From contig NZ_CP016464.1 in NCBI RefSeq assembly GCF_001713455.1, positions 4,822,001-4,886,000 on the forward strand: a stretch of DNA of 64,000 bases, in the 5' to 3' direction. Of the stretch, positions 1 through 8,588 are shown one piece after another. Source of the stretch: Bosea sp. RAC05 (GTDB lineage Bacteria > Pseudomonadota > Alphaproteobacteria > Rhizobiales > Beijerinckiaceae). The notes beneath the pieces were generated by a model. It made no database searches. It was given only the letters and a program-made list of their open reading frames with translations, and had not been told where the DNA came from. The position numbers were made by a program, and so were the translations under genes. Positions within the stretch are counted from its first letter, which is position 1. Every line of letters starts with the position of its first letter.

Positions 1-1
1 C

Positions 2-154
2 AGCTGGGGCGTCATGCTCAACGAGGCGCAGAACATCAATGTCGTGGCACTCTATCCCTGGCTGCTCTATCCGGTCGTGCCCGTCATCCTGATCATCCTC
101 GCCTTCAACTTCCTCGGCGACGGCCTGCGCGACGCGGCCGATCCCTATCGCTGA
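2..154 (+). CDS. ABC transporter permease, DppC/OppC type (3' end only)
   Basis: Only the last 50 codons are present; the gene begins before the window. The visible part has a hydrophobic segment (LYPWLLYPVVPVILIILAF) followed by the ending FNFLGDGLRDAADPYR. A C-terminal LGDGLRDxxDP is the usual end of DppC/OppC-type inner-membrane permeases of peptide/nickel/opine ABC importers. The GT4 gene starts 33 bases downstream on the same strand, so the two could share a transcript, although their functions look unrelated. The substrate cannot be told from this fragment. Confidence 0.8.
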   Translation, partial: SWGVMLNEAQNINVVALYPWLLYPVVPVILIILAFNFLGDGLRDAADPYR

Positions 155-187
155 ACCCGCAGCCAGCCCGTCCGACGCGAAGACCCG

Positions 188-1327
188 GTGCGCATCGCCT
201 TTCACACCCCGCTCAACGCCTATGACGACGGCCGCATTTCGGGCGACCGCCGCATGGCGAGGCAGCTCGTCGCGGTTCTGGAGGGCCTCGGCCACAGCGT
301 GACGCCCGGCATCGGCGCGCGCGACTTCATGCCGACGCCCGAGCCCGAGCGGCTCGCGGCCCATGAGGGCGCCGCCGCGCGGCGGGCGGACGACCTGCTC
401 TCGCAATGGCGCGCCGACGGCGCCGCCCCGGACCTCTGGTTCACCTACCACAACTACTACAAGGCGCCCGATCTGCTCGGCCCGAAGATCAGCGCGCGCC
501 TCGGCATTCCCTATGTCGTGGCCGAGGCCAGCGACGCGGAGCGACGCGCCAGCGGAGACTGGGCGCGGCACACGGCGATCGTCCGCGACGGTCTCTCGGC
601 CGCCGCCCTGCATCTCTATTTCACCGATCGGGACCGGCAGGGGCTCGAGCCCTGGCGGTCGCCCCACACCGCGCTGGTCGAGCTGCCGCCCTTCGTCGCG
701 TTCGACCGCGAGCCGCCGCGCCGGGCGGGCTGCACCGACGTGCCCCGGCTGGTGACGGTCGCGATGATGCGCGAAGGCACCAAGGAGAACAGCTACCGCC
801 TGCTCGCCCGCGCCCTGCATCATCTCGGGAACCGCCCCTGGAGCCTGACGATCATGGGCGATGGCCGCAGGCGCCCCGAGATCGAACAGGCTTTCGCGGG
901 CCTGCCCGAGGGGCGCATCGCCTGGCACGGCGCCGTCGCGCATGATCGCGTCGTCGCCGGTCTCGCCGGCCACGATCTCTTCATCTGGCCCGGCCTGCGC
1001 GAGGCCTATGGACTGGTCTATCTCGAGGCGCAGGCGGTCGGCCTGCCGATCGTCGCCTTCGACAGCGGCGGCGTCTCGGCGACGGTGCGCGACGGCCAGA
1101 CCGCCCTGCTCGTCGCGGAGGGCGACGAGGCGGCCCTGGCCGCGGCGCTGCAGAGCCTGATCGACGATCCCGACCGTCGCGCGACCATGGGCGCGGCCGC
1201 GCGTCGATTCGCGCTGGACGAACGCACCCCCGCCGCCGCCGCCGCCATCCTGGAGACGGCGCTGGCGACGGCGCTCGCCAACCATGCCGCGCGCCGGTCA
1301 GCGGGCGGCCGGGACATCGCGCCATGA
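188..1327 (+). CDS. GT4-family glycosyltransferase
   Basis: A 379-aa cytoplasmic GT-B-fold glycosyltransferase expected to transfer a sugar from a nucleotide-sugar donor. The C-terminal half carries the retaining GT4 donor-site signature EX7E (E272 and E280, in EAYGLVYLEAQAVGLPIVA), followed by the usual DSGG. The start is GTG at 188. The stop overlaps the ATG of the deacetylase-like gene by 4 bases (ATGA), so the two are probably translationally coupled and act in one pathway. With the MurG-like gene downstream this suggests synthesis of a surface or exopolysaccharide. Donor and acceptor are unknown. Confidence 0.85.
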   Translation: MRIAFHTPLNAYDDGRISGDRRMARQLVAVLEGLGHSVTPGIGARDFMPTPEPERLAAHEGAAARRADDLLSQWRADGAAPDLWFTYHNYYKAPDLLGPKISARLGIPYVVAEASDAERRASGDWARHTAIVRDGLSAAALHLYFTDRDRQGLEPWRSPHTALVELPPFVAFDREPPRRAGCTDVPRLVTVAMMREGTKENSYRLLARALHHLGNRPWSLTIMGDGRRRPEIEQAFAGLPEGRIAWHGAVAHDRVVAGLAGHDLFIWPGLREAYGLVYLEAQAVGLPIVAFDSGGVSATVRDGQTALLVAEGDEAALAAALQSLIDDPDRRATMGAAARRFALDERTPAAAAAILETALATALANHAARRSAGGRDIAP

Positions 1328-2094
1328 CGCGTGCCGCGACGGACTCCCTCTGGCTGCCGCTCGAGACGGAGCTCGACCGCTGGAGCGCCGCCGGCCGACG
1401 CGTCTCGCTCTGGCTGCGGGACGACGACGCGATCACCGCCAGCCCGGCTCTCGACCGCCTGTCGGCCCTGTCCCAGCGCCACGGGCTGCCCGTCCTGCTG
1501 GCGGTGATCCCGATGCTGGCTGAGCCGTCGCTGGCGGCGGCCCTGCGGCAGATGCCGTCCCTGCTGCCCTGCCAGCATGGCTGCTGGCACCGCAACCACG
1601 CCCCGGCCGGCGCCAAGAAGGCCGAGTTCGGGGCCGAGCGTGCGGCCAATGACATTCGTAACGAGCTCCGCGAGGCAAAGGCGCGCCTCGGCGATCTGCT
1701 CGGCCCCGCTCTGCTGCAGGTCTTCGTGCCGCCCTGGAACCGGATCGACCCCGCCCATGCCGCCCTGCTGCCCGACATCGGCTTTCGCGGCCTCTCCTGC
1801 TTCCGCGGCTACCGGCTGGGGGCGAAGGGCGGCCCGGCCCTCGTCAACACGGCACTCGACATCATGGATTGGCGCACACGCATCGGGCGCCCGGCGGCGG
1901 ACCTGGTCGACGAAGCCTGCCGCCTGCTGGCCGGACTGCGCGCCGAAGCCAGCGGCGGAGCCGCACTCGGCCTGCTGCTGCACCATCGCGATCATGACGA
2001 GGCCGCATGGGCCTTCCTCGAGGGCTTCCTGGCGCGCGCGTTCTCCCATCCCGCCGTCGCGCACGGCGACCCGCGCCGGCTGTTTGGGCTGTGA
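1324..2094 (+). CDS. polysaccharide deacetylase-like protein
   Basis: A 256-aa protein resembling the NodB/carbohydrate esterase 4 fold. An N-terminal acidic motif LRDDDA (D33-D35) fits the catalytic/metal Asp position, and a His cluster (H85, H89, H92 in CQHGCWHRNHAP) resembles the HxxxH metal site. A later VPPWNRID matches the PPxxxR-like loop of these enzymes. It has no signal peptide, so it may act on a cytoplasmic or lipid-linked sugar. The ATG overlaps the stop of the glycosyltransferase gene, which implies coupled translation. Similar GT plus deacetylase pairs occur in alphaproteobacterial polysaccharide loci; the exact substrate is unknown. Confidence 0.75.
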   Translation: MTRAATDSLWLPLETELDRWSAAGRRVSLWLRDDDAITASPALDRLSALSQRHGLPVLLAVIPMLAEPSLAAALRQMPSLLPCQHGCWHRNHAPAGAKKAEFGAERAANDIRNELREAKARLGDLLGPALLQVFVPPWNRIDPAHAALLPDIGFRGLSCFRGYRLGAKGGPALVNTALDIMDWRTRIGRPAADLVDEACRLLAGLRAEASGGAALGLLLHHRDHDEAAWAFLEGFLARAFSHPAVAHGDPRRLFGL

Positions 2095-2161
2095 CGTTCC
2101 CTTGCGTCCGCCCCACGGTTAGGGTCAGGGAACCGAATCGATCTCGGAGCGTTGGTCGCCC

Positions 2162-2446
2162 ATGAAAAAGCCGATCGCCGTCCTCGCCCTCGCCACCAGT
2201 CTTGCGGCCTGCAGCAGCCCGCCGCGCCCTCCCGTCGGCGAAATGCCCCGGGCGACGCCGACCAAGCGCATCGCCATCGTCGGCGCCGAGGTCGTCCTGC
2301 CCGACGGCTCGCGCACGGCCATGGACGCCGCCGGCGGCTTTGTTCTGCCCAATGGCGAGCGCGTCAGGCGCGATGCCCGGGGCGCCCTGGTGCTGCCGAA
2401 CGGCAATCGCTGCCTGCCTGACGGCACGGGCTACGTCTGTCCCTGA
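2162..2446 (+). CDS. small lipoprotein with a 16-residue VLP(D/N)G repeat
   Basis: A 94-aa predicted outer-membrane or periplasmic lipoprotein. The signal peptide (1-16) ends in a lipobox with Cys17 (SLAAC). After a Pro-rich linker the chain repeats VLPDG (45-49), VLPNG (61-65) and VLPNG (77-81) with an exact period of 16 residues, then CLPDG (84-88) and a final YVCP. Cys84 and Cys93 could form a disulfide. I do not recognise a named family. It sits between two glycosyltransferase genes, 67 bases after the deacetylase-like gene, so a link to polysaccharide export is possible but unproven. Confidence 0.7.
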   Translation: MKKPIAVLALATSLAACSSPPRPPVGEMPRATPTKRIAIVGAEVVLPDGSRTAMDAAGGFVLPNGERVRRDARGALVLPNGNRCLPDGTGYVCP

Positions 2447-2581
2447 CCCGGCCGCATGCCGCATCGGCACGGGCGGGCTTGGAGCCGCGCGAGGCACGCG
2501 CTATAACCCGGTCTCGTAATCTCAGGTGCGTTCGTCCTCGGCACGAGGTCGTCTGACCTATCTGCGGGGGGCGACGCGGAT

Positions 2582-3865
2582 ATGCCTTTCAACGTCGTCG
2601 ACCTTGCGGGCGCCGAGCGGACTCCACGCAGTCCTCAGGCGCCACGCGTGCTGATCTACAGCCACGACACCTTCGGTCTCGGCCACATCCGCCGCTGCCG
2701 TGCGATCGCCAACTCGCTGGTGGCGACCTACCCTCATATATCAGTGATCATCGTCTCGGGCTCGTCGGTGATCTCGAGCTTCCAGTTCGGCGACGGCGTC
2801 GACTACGTCCGCATCCCCGGCGTCGAGAAGCAGAGCGATGGCCGCTATGGCCCGCATCACCTCAATCTCGACCTTCACGACACCATCCGCCTGCGCACCG
2901 ACATCATCAAGCAGGTGGTCCTCTCCTTCGACCCCGACGTCGTCATCGTCGACAAGGAGCCGATCGGCCTGCGGGGCGAACTCGTGCCGGCGCTCGACAT
3001 CCTACGCCGCCGCGGGGCCCGCATCGTGCTCGGCCTGCGCGACGTGCTCGACGAGCCGGCCAAGCTCCATGAGGAGTGGCGCCAGAGCGGAGCGCTCGAG
3101 GCGCTCGGCCAGATCTATGACGACATCTTCGTCTACGGGCTGGAGAGCATCTACCAGCCGCTCGCCGGCCTGCCGAACCAGCATCTCTTCGCCCACAAGA
3201 TCCGCTACACCGGCTACCTCAAGCGCGCCGTCCCGAGCCCGATGCCGCCCACCCGCTACCCGCGGATCACCAAGGGCCCCTTCATCCTGGTGACGCCGGG
3301 CGGCGGCGGCGACGGCGCCGGCGTGATCGACTGGGTGATCTCCGCCTACGAGGCCGATCCGACGATCGAACTCCCCGCGTTGATCGTCTTCGGCCCCTTC
3401 ATGTCGCGCGAGCGCCGCAAGGACTTCGCCGAGCGGATCGCGCGCATCCCCAAGCTGGAAAGCCTCGGCTTCGAGCCGCGCCTCGAACTGCTGATGAACC
3501 GGGCCCATTGCGTGGTCGCGATGGGCGGCTACAACACCTTCTGCGAGGTGCTCTCCTTCGACAAGCCGGCGCTCATCGTCCCGCGCGTCAAGCCGCGCCT
3601 CGAGCAGGCGATCCGGGCGGAGCGGGCCGACCACCTTAAGCTGGTCGACGTCCTGCACGATCCCCAGGAGAACGGCGAAGGCGAGCGCGATCCGCTGGTG
3701 ATGGCGCGCGCGCTGCACGGCCTGCCGCGCCGCATGCCGCCCTCCCAGGCCTTCGTTCCGAGCCTGCTCGACGGCCTGCCCGCGATCAGCCGCGCGCTGG
3801 CCCCCGATCTCTCGCTGCCGATGCGCAGCCGCGCCGCCGTCAAGACCACGGCGGCGACCAGCTGA
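2582..3865 (+). CDS. MurG-like (GT28-type) glycosyltransferase
   Basis: A 427-aa GT-B-fold protein. The N-terminus has SHDTFGLGHIRRC (about residues 27-39), the glycine/histidine loop seen in MurG-like and EpsF-like transferases. The central TPGGGGDG (about 239-246) and C-terminal VAMGGYNTFCEVLSFDKPALIVPR match the nucleotide-sugar donor site of GT28 enzymes. No signal peptide or membrane segment is evident, so it probably works on the inner face of the membrane. It lies 135 bases downstream of the repeat lipoprotein on the same strand and is the last gene of the polysaccharide-like cluster. The sugar and acceptor are not identifiable. Confidence 0.8.
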   Translation: MPFNVVDLAGAERTPRSPQAPRVLIYSHDTFGLGHIRRCRAIANSLVATYPHISVIIVSGSSVISSFQFGDGVDYVRIPGVEKQSDGRYGPHHLNLDLHDTIRLRTDIIKQVVLSFDPDVVIVDKEPIGLRGELVPALDILRRRGARIVLGLRDVLDEPAKLHEEWRQSGALEALGQIYDDIFVYGLESIYQPLAGLPNQHLFAHKIRYTGYLKRAVPSPMPPTRYPRITKGPFILVTPGGGGDGAGVIDWVISAYEADPTIELPALIVFGPFMSRERRKDFAERIARIPKLESLGFEPRLELLMNRAHCVVAMGGYNTFCEVLSFDKPALIVPRVKPRLEQAIRAERADHLKLVDVLHDPQENGEGERDPLVMARALHGLPRRMPPSQAFVPSLLDGLPAISRALAPDLSLPMRSRAAVKTTAATS

Positions 3866-3987
3866 CCGCTGCGCCCATGCCCCCCTTGCGGGGCCGGCGA
3901 TGGACAAGCCGGACTAAAGTTCGCAATATATCAGCGTCCGGACAAAAGGCCTGCGGTGGCTGTGCCTTGCCGGGGGAGAAGCCCGCC

Positions 3988-5223
3988 ATGCCCGCGCTGC
4001 TGTTCCGGAATTTTCGCCTGCTCGAACCCGAGTTCGGCGAGGTGCGCGCCGGCTATGAGCTTCTGGTCGAGGGCGACACCATCCGCGAGCTCTCCGACAA
4101 GCCGATCAAGGCGGACTTCGCCGACGTCGTCGATTGCGGCGGCCGCACGCTCATGCCCGGGCTGATCGACAGCCATGTCCATGTCTTCCTCTCGGAGGTC
4201 GTGATCCGCTCGATGGAGAGCATGCCGCTGACGCTGATGACGGCGCGGGCGATCGGCCTGATGAAGCGCATGATCGACCGCGGCTTCACCACGGTGCGCG
4301 ACACCGGCGGTGCCGACTGGGGCATCAAGGAGGCCGTCGACAAGGGCCATGTCGCCGCGCCCAGGCTCTTCATCGCCGGCCAGGCGATCGGCCCGACCGG
4401 CGGCCACAGCGACCCGCGCCGCCGGACCGATTTCGGGTCCCGCTGCAATTGCTGCAACGCCATGGCCTATACGATGACCGTCTCCGACGGCGTCTCCTCC
4501 GTCCGCAAGTCGGTCCGCGAGCAGATGCGTCTCGGGGCCGACCACATCAAGATCATGATGTCGGGTGGCGTCGCCTCCCCTTATGACCCGCTCGATTCAC
4601 TCCAGTTCAGCCTCGACGAGGTCCGTACCGCCGTCGAGGAAGCCGCCGCCTTCGGCCGCTATGTCTGCGCCCATGCCTATACGCCCGAGTCGATCACGCG
4701 TGCGGCCCAGTGCGGCGTGCGCGCCATCGAGCACGGCAACCTGATCGACGACGCTTCGGCCAGGCTGATGGCCGAAAAGGGCATGTTCCTCACCGCCAAC
4801 CTCGTCGCCTATTACGCGATGAAGGAGCGTGCCTCGGAATTCGGCATGGATGGCGACATGCTCGCCAAGAACGACCTCGTCATCGATGGCGGGCTGCGGT
4901 CGCTGGAAATCTGCAAGCGCGCCGGCGTGCCGGTGGCCTATGGCTCCGACCTGCTCGGCCAGCTCCAGGTCGACCAGTCCCGCGAGTTCCTGCTGCGCCG
5001 CGAGGTGCTCTCACCGATCGAAATCATCCGTTCGGCAACCACCATCGGCGCACAGCTCCTGCGCATGGAGGGCAAGCTTGGCACGCTGCGTGCTGGGGCT
5101 TATGCGGATATGATCCTCGTCGACGGCAATCCGCTCGAGGATCTCGGCCTGTTGCAGGATCAGGGCGCACGGCTGCCCGTCATCATGAAGGGCGGCGCGT
5201 TCCACAAGAACACGCTGCAGTGA
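3988..5223 (+). CDS. amidohydrolase family protein (imidazolonepropionase/Xaa-Pro dipeptidase-like)
   Basis: A 411-aa metal-dependent hydrolase of the amidohydrolase superfamily. It shows HxH in LIDSHVHVF (N-terminal metal ligands), a candidate carboxylated Lys in ADHIKIMMSGG, His residues in CAHAYTPES and IEHGNLID, and the C-terminal Asp in AYGSDLLG. The ending TLRAGAYADMILVDGNPLEDL is the typical composite beta-domain closing segment. An upstream in-frame extension from 3877 has no family resemblance, so I place the start at 3988 (MPALLFRNFRL). It precedes a polyamine/opine-type ABC importer, so it may hydrolyse the imported compound; the substrate is unknown. Confidence 0.8.
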   Translation: MPALLFRNFRLLEPEFGEVRAGYELLVEGDTIRELSDKPIKADFADVVDCGGRTLMPGLIDSHVHVFLSEVVIRSMESMPLTLMTARAIGLMKRMIDRGFTTVRDTGGADWGIKEAVDKGHVAAPRLFIAGQAIGPTGGHSDPRRRTDFGSRCNCCNAMAYTMTVSDGVSSVRKSVREQMRLGADHIKIMMSGGVASPYDPLDSLQFSLDEVRTAVEEAAAFGRYVCAHAYTPESITRAAQCGVRAIEHGNLIDDASARLMAEKGMFLTANLVAYYAMKERASEFGMDGDMLAKNDLVIDGGLRSLEICKRAGVPVAYGSDLLGQLQVDQSREFLLRREVLSPIEIIRSATTIGAQLLRMEGKLGTLRAGAYADMILVDGNPLEDLGLLQDQGARLPVIMKGGAFHKNTLQ

Positions 5224-5251
5224 GAGCAGATTGAATGCGTAGGGAAACACG

Positions 5252-5327
5252 CCGTCATCCTGGACAAGCTGCGCAGCCGCGCCGCTCCGGGACCCAGCAT
5301 CAGGCTCGACTGCGCCCGATGACGGTT
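5252..5327 (+). repeat. intergenic palindromic (REP-like) repeat
   Basis: CCGTCATC at the left end is mirrored by GATGACGG at the right end, enclosing a GC-rich core containing CTCCGGGACCCAG. The layout resembles the better-preserved element at 40718-40825. It lies between the amidohydrolase and permease genes. The internal arms are imperfect, so this is a degraded copy. Confidence 0.5.
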
Positions 5328-5392
5328 TCCGGCGCTGCGCCTCGCTTCGCCCAGGAGAACGGCGTTCCGTCCGGCAGCGTCGGAGACTGCGT

Positions 5393-6211
5393 ATGAGCGC
5401 TGGCGCCCGCCCGAGCCTCGGCCGCATCGCGCTCAACGCGGCGGCGGGCCTGTCGCTGCTCTACATCCTGCTGCCGCTGATCTTCGTCACCTGGCTCGCC
5501 TTCTTCCGGCAGGAGATCCCCTCCTTCCCGCCGGAGGGCTATTCGCTGAAATGGTTCGCGGCCGCGGCCAACAACCAGCCCTTCATCAACGGCTTTCTGC
5601 TCAGCCTCAAGGTCGGCGTCGCGGCGACGCTGCTGGGCCTGCTCGTGGGCGTGCCCGCGAGCCTCGCCCTCGTGCGCCACCGCATCGTTCTGGGCCCGCT
5701 CTTCAACACGCTGCTGCTGATGCCGCTGGTGATGCCGGGCATCGTGCTGGGCACTGCGATCTACGTCTTCCAGATCGAGACCGAGATCGCGACCGGCCTG
5801 CCGGTGATGGGCTCGCAGGGCGGATTGATCGCGGCGCATACGCTCGTCGTCATCCCCTGGGTGGTGCGCTTGGTCACGGCGAGCCTTGTCGGCTTCGACC
5901 GCACCATCGAAGAAGCCGCGCAGAACCTCGGCGCCGGCCCCTTCACCACCTTCCGGCGGGTGACCCTGCCGAGCATCCGCCCCGGCATCGTCGCGGCGGG
6001 GCTGTTCGGTTTCGTCACCTCCTTCGGCAATCTGGAGATGAGCCTGTTCCTGGTGGGACCGGGCCGCACCACCCTGCCGATCGCCATCCTGCAATATCTC
6101 GAATGGAAGATCGATCCGACCGTGGCAGCCGCATCCCTGATCCAGATCGTCCTGATCGCCGTGGCGATGATCGTCACCGACCGTTACGTCAAGCTGAGCC
6201 GGGTGGTCTGA
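5393..6211 (+). CDS. ABC transporter permease, PotC type
   Basis: A 272-aa inner-membrane permease with about six hydrophobic segments. The EAA loop is visible as EEAAQNLGAGPFTTFRRVTLP, where the permease contacts the ATPase. Length and order fit the PotC-like (second) permease of spermidine/putrescine or opine importers. It starts at ATG 5393, after a REP-like repeat, and ends 4 bases before the ATPase gene. The partner permease is at 8589-9461 and the binding protein at 7331-8377, so a full importer is encoded here. Substrate inferred only at the level of the polyamine/opine class. Confidence 0.88.
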   Translation: MSAGARPSLGRIALNAAAGLSLLYILLPLIFVTWLAFFRQEIPSFPPEGYSLKWFAAAANNQPFINGFLLSLKVGVAATLLGLLVGVPASLALVRHRIVLGPLFNTLLLMPLVMPGIVLGTAIYVFQIETEIATGLPVMGSQGGLIAAHTLVVIPWVVRLVTASLVGFDRTIEEAAQNLGAGPFTTFRRVTLPSIRPGIVAAGLFGFVTSFGNLEMSLFLVGPGRTTLPIAILQYLEWKIDPTVAAASLIQIVLIAVAMIVTDRYVKLSRVV

Positions 6212-6215
6212 GACG

Positions 6216-7289
6216 ATGGCACGGCTTTCGATCGAGCATCTGCGCAAGACCTATGGCGACCTGACGGTCGTCAACGACGTCAACATCGACATCGCCGACG
6301 GCGAGTTCCTCGTGCTGCTCGGGCCTTCGGGCTGCGGCAAGACGACGACGCTGCGCATGGTCGCGGGCTTCATCGCCCCCAGCGCCGGCTCCATCACCAT
6401 CGGCGAGCGCAGCGTCACCACGCTGCCGCCCTGGAAGCGCAATTGCGGCCTGGTCTTCCAGAGCTATGCGCTCTTCCCGCACATGACGGTCGCCGAGAAC
6501 GTCGCCTTCGGCCTCGAGATGCGCAAGATCCCGCCGGCCGACCGGGCGCCGCGCGTCGCCGAGGCGCTGCGCCTCGTCCAGCTCGCCGGCTTCGACGAGC
6601 GCTATCCGCGCCAGCTCTCGGGCGGCCAGCAGCAGCGCGTCGCGCTCGCCCGCGCGCTCGCCATGGAGCCGGACGTGCTGCTGCTCGACGAACCGCTCTC
6701 CAATCTCGACGCCAAGCTGCGCCAGGAGGTCCGGGTCGAGATCCGCGACCTGCAGCGCAAGCTCGGCCTGACCACGATCATGGTCACCCACGACCAGGAA
6801 GAGGCGCTGACCATGGCCGACCGTCTGGTCGTCATGGAAAAGGGCGAGGTTCGCCAGATCGGCACCCAGCGCGAGCTCTACGAGAGGCCCGCCGACCGCT
6901 TCGTCGCCGGCTTCATCGGCCGCAGCGCCTTCCTCGACGGCGAGATCGTCGCGCCCGGTCGCTTCCGGACGAAGGGCGGCGTCGCCATCGGCTGCGCGGC
7001 GGCGACCGGCACCGGCGCGGCGACGCTCGCCCTGCGGCCGGAGCGCATCGCCGTCGGCGGCGAGGCGGACGGACTTCAGAACCGCTTCGAGGCGCGCGTC
7101 GAGCACGCCTCCTATCTCGGCGCGATCCTGGAGATCGACGTCAGCCTTTCGGGGCGGGACGCGATCGACAAGGACCGCATGCTGCTGCAGATCCCGAACA
7201 AGGCCGGCGTCGCCGAGCCGAAGCCGGGCGAGACCATCACCATAGGCTGGGCCGAAGACGCCGGGCTCGTTTATCCGCGCGAAGCCTGA
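6216..7289 (+). CDS. ABC transporter ATP-binding protein, PotA type
   Basis: A 357-aa ATPase of the importer. Walker A is GPSGCGKT (36-43), the signature LSGGQQQR lies near residue 135 and Walker B LLLDEP near 155-160, followed by the His switch in MVTHDQ. The last about 110 residues form a TOBE-like domain as in PotA/FbpC/UgpC ATPases. Translation starts 4 bases after the permease stop, so the genes are co-translated. Expected to power import by the permeases at 5393-6211 and 8589-9461. Confidence 0.9.
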   Translation: MARLSIEHLRKTYGDLTVVNDVNIDIADGEFLVLLGPSGCGKTTTLRMVAGFIAPSAGSITIGERSVTTLPPWKRNCGLVFQSYALFPHMTVAENVAFGLEMRKIPPADRAPRVAEALRLVQLAGFDERYPRQLSGGQQQRVALARALAMEPDVLLLDEPLSNLDAKLRQEVRVEIRDLQRKLGLTTIMVTHDQEEALTMADRLVVMEKGEVRQIGTQRELYERPADRFVAGFIGRSAFLDGEIVAPGRFRTKGGVAIGCAAATGTGAATLALRPERIAVGGEADGLQNRFEARVEHASYLGAILEIDVSLSGRDAIDKDRMLLQIPNKAGVAEPKPGETITIGWAEDAGLVYPREA

Positions 7290-7330
7290 TTTCAACGCTT
7301 CGACGGGCGTCCAACAGGGGAGTAACCACC

Positions 7331-8377
7331 ATGACGACATTCGACAGACGCGATCTTCTCAAGGGCGCCGGCGCCGCCGCGCTCGCCACCGGTCTCGGCA
7401 GCCCGGCTCTCGCCCAGGCCGCCGGCAAGGTCGTCGTCGGCACCTGGGGTGGCGACTATGCCCGCCTCCTGACCAAGAACATCGAGGACCCCTTCCTCAA
7501 GTCCAAGGGCATGGAAGTGGTGCAGGATCAGGCCGGCGACGCGCCCCGTCGCGCCAAGATGGTCGCCGAGCGCCGCCTCCCGCGCGGCACGGTCGACATC
7601 CAGGGCCTGTCCGCCGCCAACATGTTCGAAATGAACGAGGCCGGCGTCATCGATGCGATCGACTATGCCAAGATCCCGAACGCCAAGAACCTGCTGCCGA
7701 CGATGAAGTATCCCTACGGCGTCGGGCACATCTATTCGGGCAACGTGGTCATCTACAATCCCAAGGTCATCACGGCAGCCCCGACCGGCTTCAAGGACTG
7801 GCTCGATCCCAAGCACGGCAACAAGATCGGCTTCATCGACATCCAGTACCAGTCGATCATGATCGCGGCGTCGCTCGCCGGCACCAATGGCGCCAGCATG
7901 AACGACCTCGACAAGGCCAAGGAGGTGCTGATGGCGGTCAAGAAGGCCGGCGCCCGCGTCTACCCGACGAACGAGGCCTTCGCCGCCGCGATGAAGAACG
8001 AGGAGATCGGCATCAGCGCGATCTGGAAGGCGCGTGTCGTCCAGTGGCAGAACGCCGGCATCCCCTGCGAGGCCGTCGCCCCCGTCGAGGGCATCCCGAT
8101 CTATGTCTCGGGCTTCGTCATCCAGAAGAACGCGCCCAACAAGGACAACGCCTACGCCTATATGAACGCGATGCTGGAGAAGGCCGCCCAGGAGGCCTTC
8201 GCGGTCGACATGGGCTACAACGGCACCGTCACCGGGCTGACCGTTGCGCCCGACCTGCAGAAGCGCATCGGCTTCACCCCCGAAGAGGAGAAGAAGCTGC
8301 GCGACCTCGACTATGCCTTCCTCGCCAAGAACGATTCGGCGATGAAGGAGTGGTGGGACAAGGTCTTCAAGGCGTGA
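7331..8377 (+). CDS. extracellular solute-binding protein, PotD/FbpA-like
   Basis: A 348-aa periplasmic binding protein. The N-terminus has a twin-arginine-like motif (DRRDLLKG, residues 5-12), a hydrophobic stretch and a probable cleavage site after AQA (residue 30), so export through Tat is likely. The mature part begins GKVVVGTWGGDYARLL, typical of the spermidine/putrescine/opine binding-protein group. The same frame is open far upstream, but ATG 7331 gives the signal peptide and follows the ATPase gene by 41 bases. It is the substrate-recognition subunit of the importer. The ligand cannot be named from sequence alone. Confidence 0.88.
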   Translation: MTTFDRRDLLKGAGAAALATGLGSPALAQAAGKVVVGTWGGDYARLLTKNIEDPFLKSKGMEVVQDQAGDAPRRAKMVAERRLPRGTVDIQGLSAANMFEMNEAGVIDAIDYAKIPNAKNLLPTMKYPYGVGHIYSGNVVIYNPKVITAAPTGFKDWLDPKHGNKIGFIDIQYQSIMIAASLAGTNGASMNDLDKAKEVLMAVKKAGARVYPTNEAFAAAMKNEEIGISAIWKARVVQWQNAGIPCEAVAPVEGIPIYVSGFVIQKNAPNKDNAYAYMNAMLEKAAQEAFAVDMGYNGTVTGLTVAPDLQKRIGFTPEEEKKLRDLDYAFLAKNDSAMKEWWDKVFKA

Positions 8378-8424
8378 TGCAACTGCGGTCGGGCTCTGGC
8401 ACCATGAGCATTTCCCATCTCCCG

Positions 8425-8575
8425 TCATGGTCGGGCTTGTCCCGACCATCCACGTCTTGCGACGGGGATGGAGAACGGGGCGTGTCTCATGGCTGGGCCC
8501 GGTCGCTCCAGGCATGGCAGCCTGTGACGACAGGCGTTCAAGACGTGGATGGTCGGCACAAGGCCGGCCATGATG
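8425..8575 (+). repeat. composite inverted palindromic repeat (REP family)
   Basis: The left arm (8425-8459) contains ATGGTCGGGCTTGTCCCGACCAT, itself a hairpin, followed by CCACGTCTTG. The right arm (8539-8575) is its near-perfect inverse, beginning CAAGACGTGGATGGTCGG. A GC-rich centre separates the arms, giving a structure of about 150 bases. This is the common Rhizobiales/Bosea-type intergenic element. It sits inside the ABC importer operon, between the binding-protein and permease genes, where it could attenuate transcription or stabilise the upstream mRNA. Confidence 0.8.
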
Positions 8576-8588
8576 CTGAGGCCACGCC

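Noticed and set aside
6443-7330. N-terminal open extension of the polyamine-type binding protein overlapping the ATPase gene
   Set aside because: Repetitive Arg/Ala/Gly translation overlapping the ATPase frame; ATG 7331 gives a proper Tat signal.
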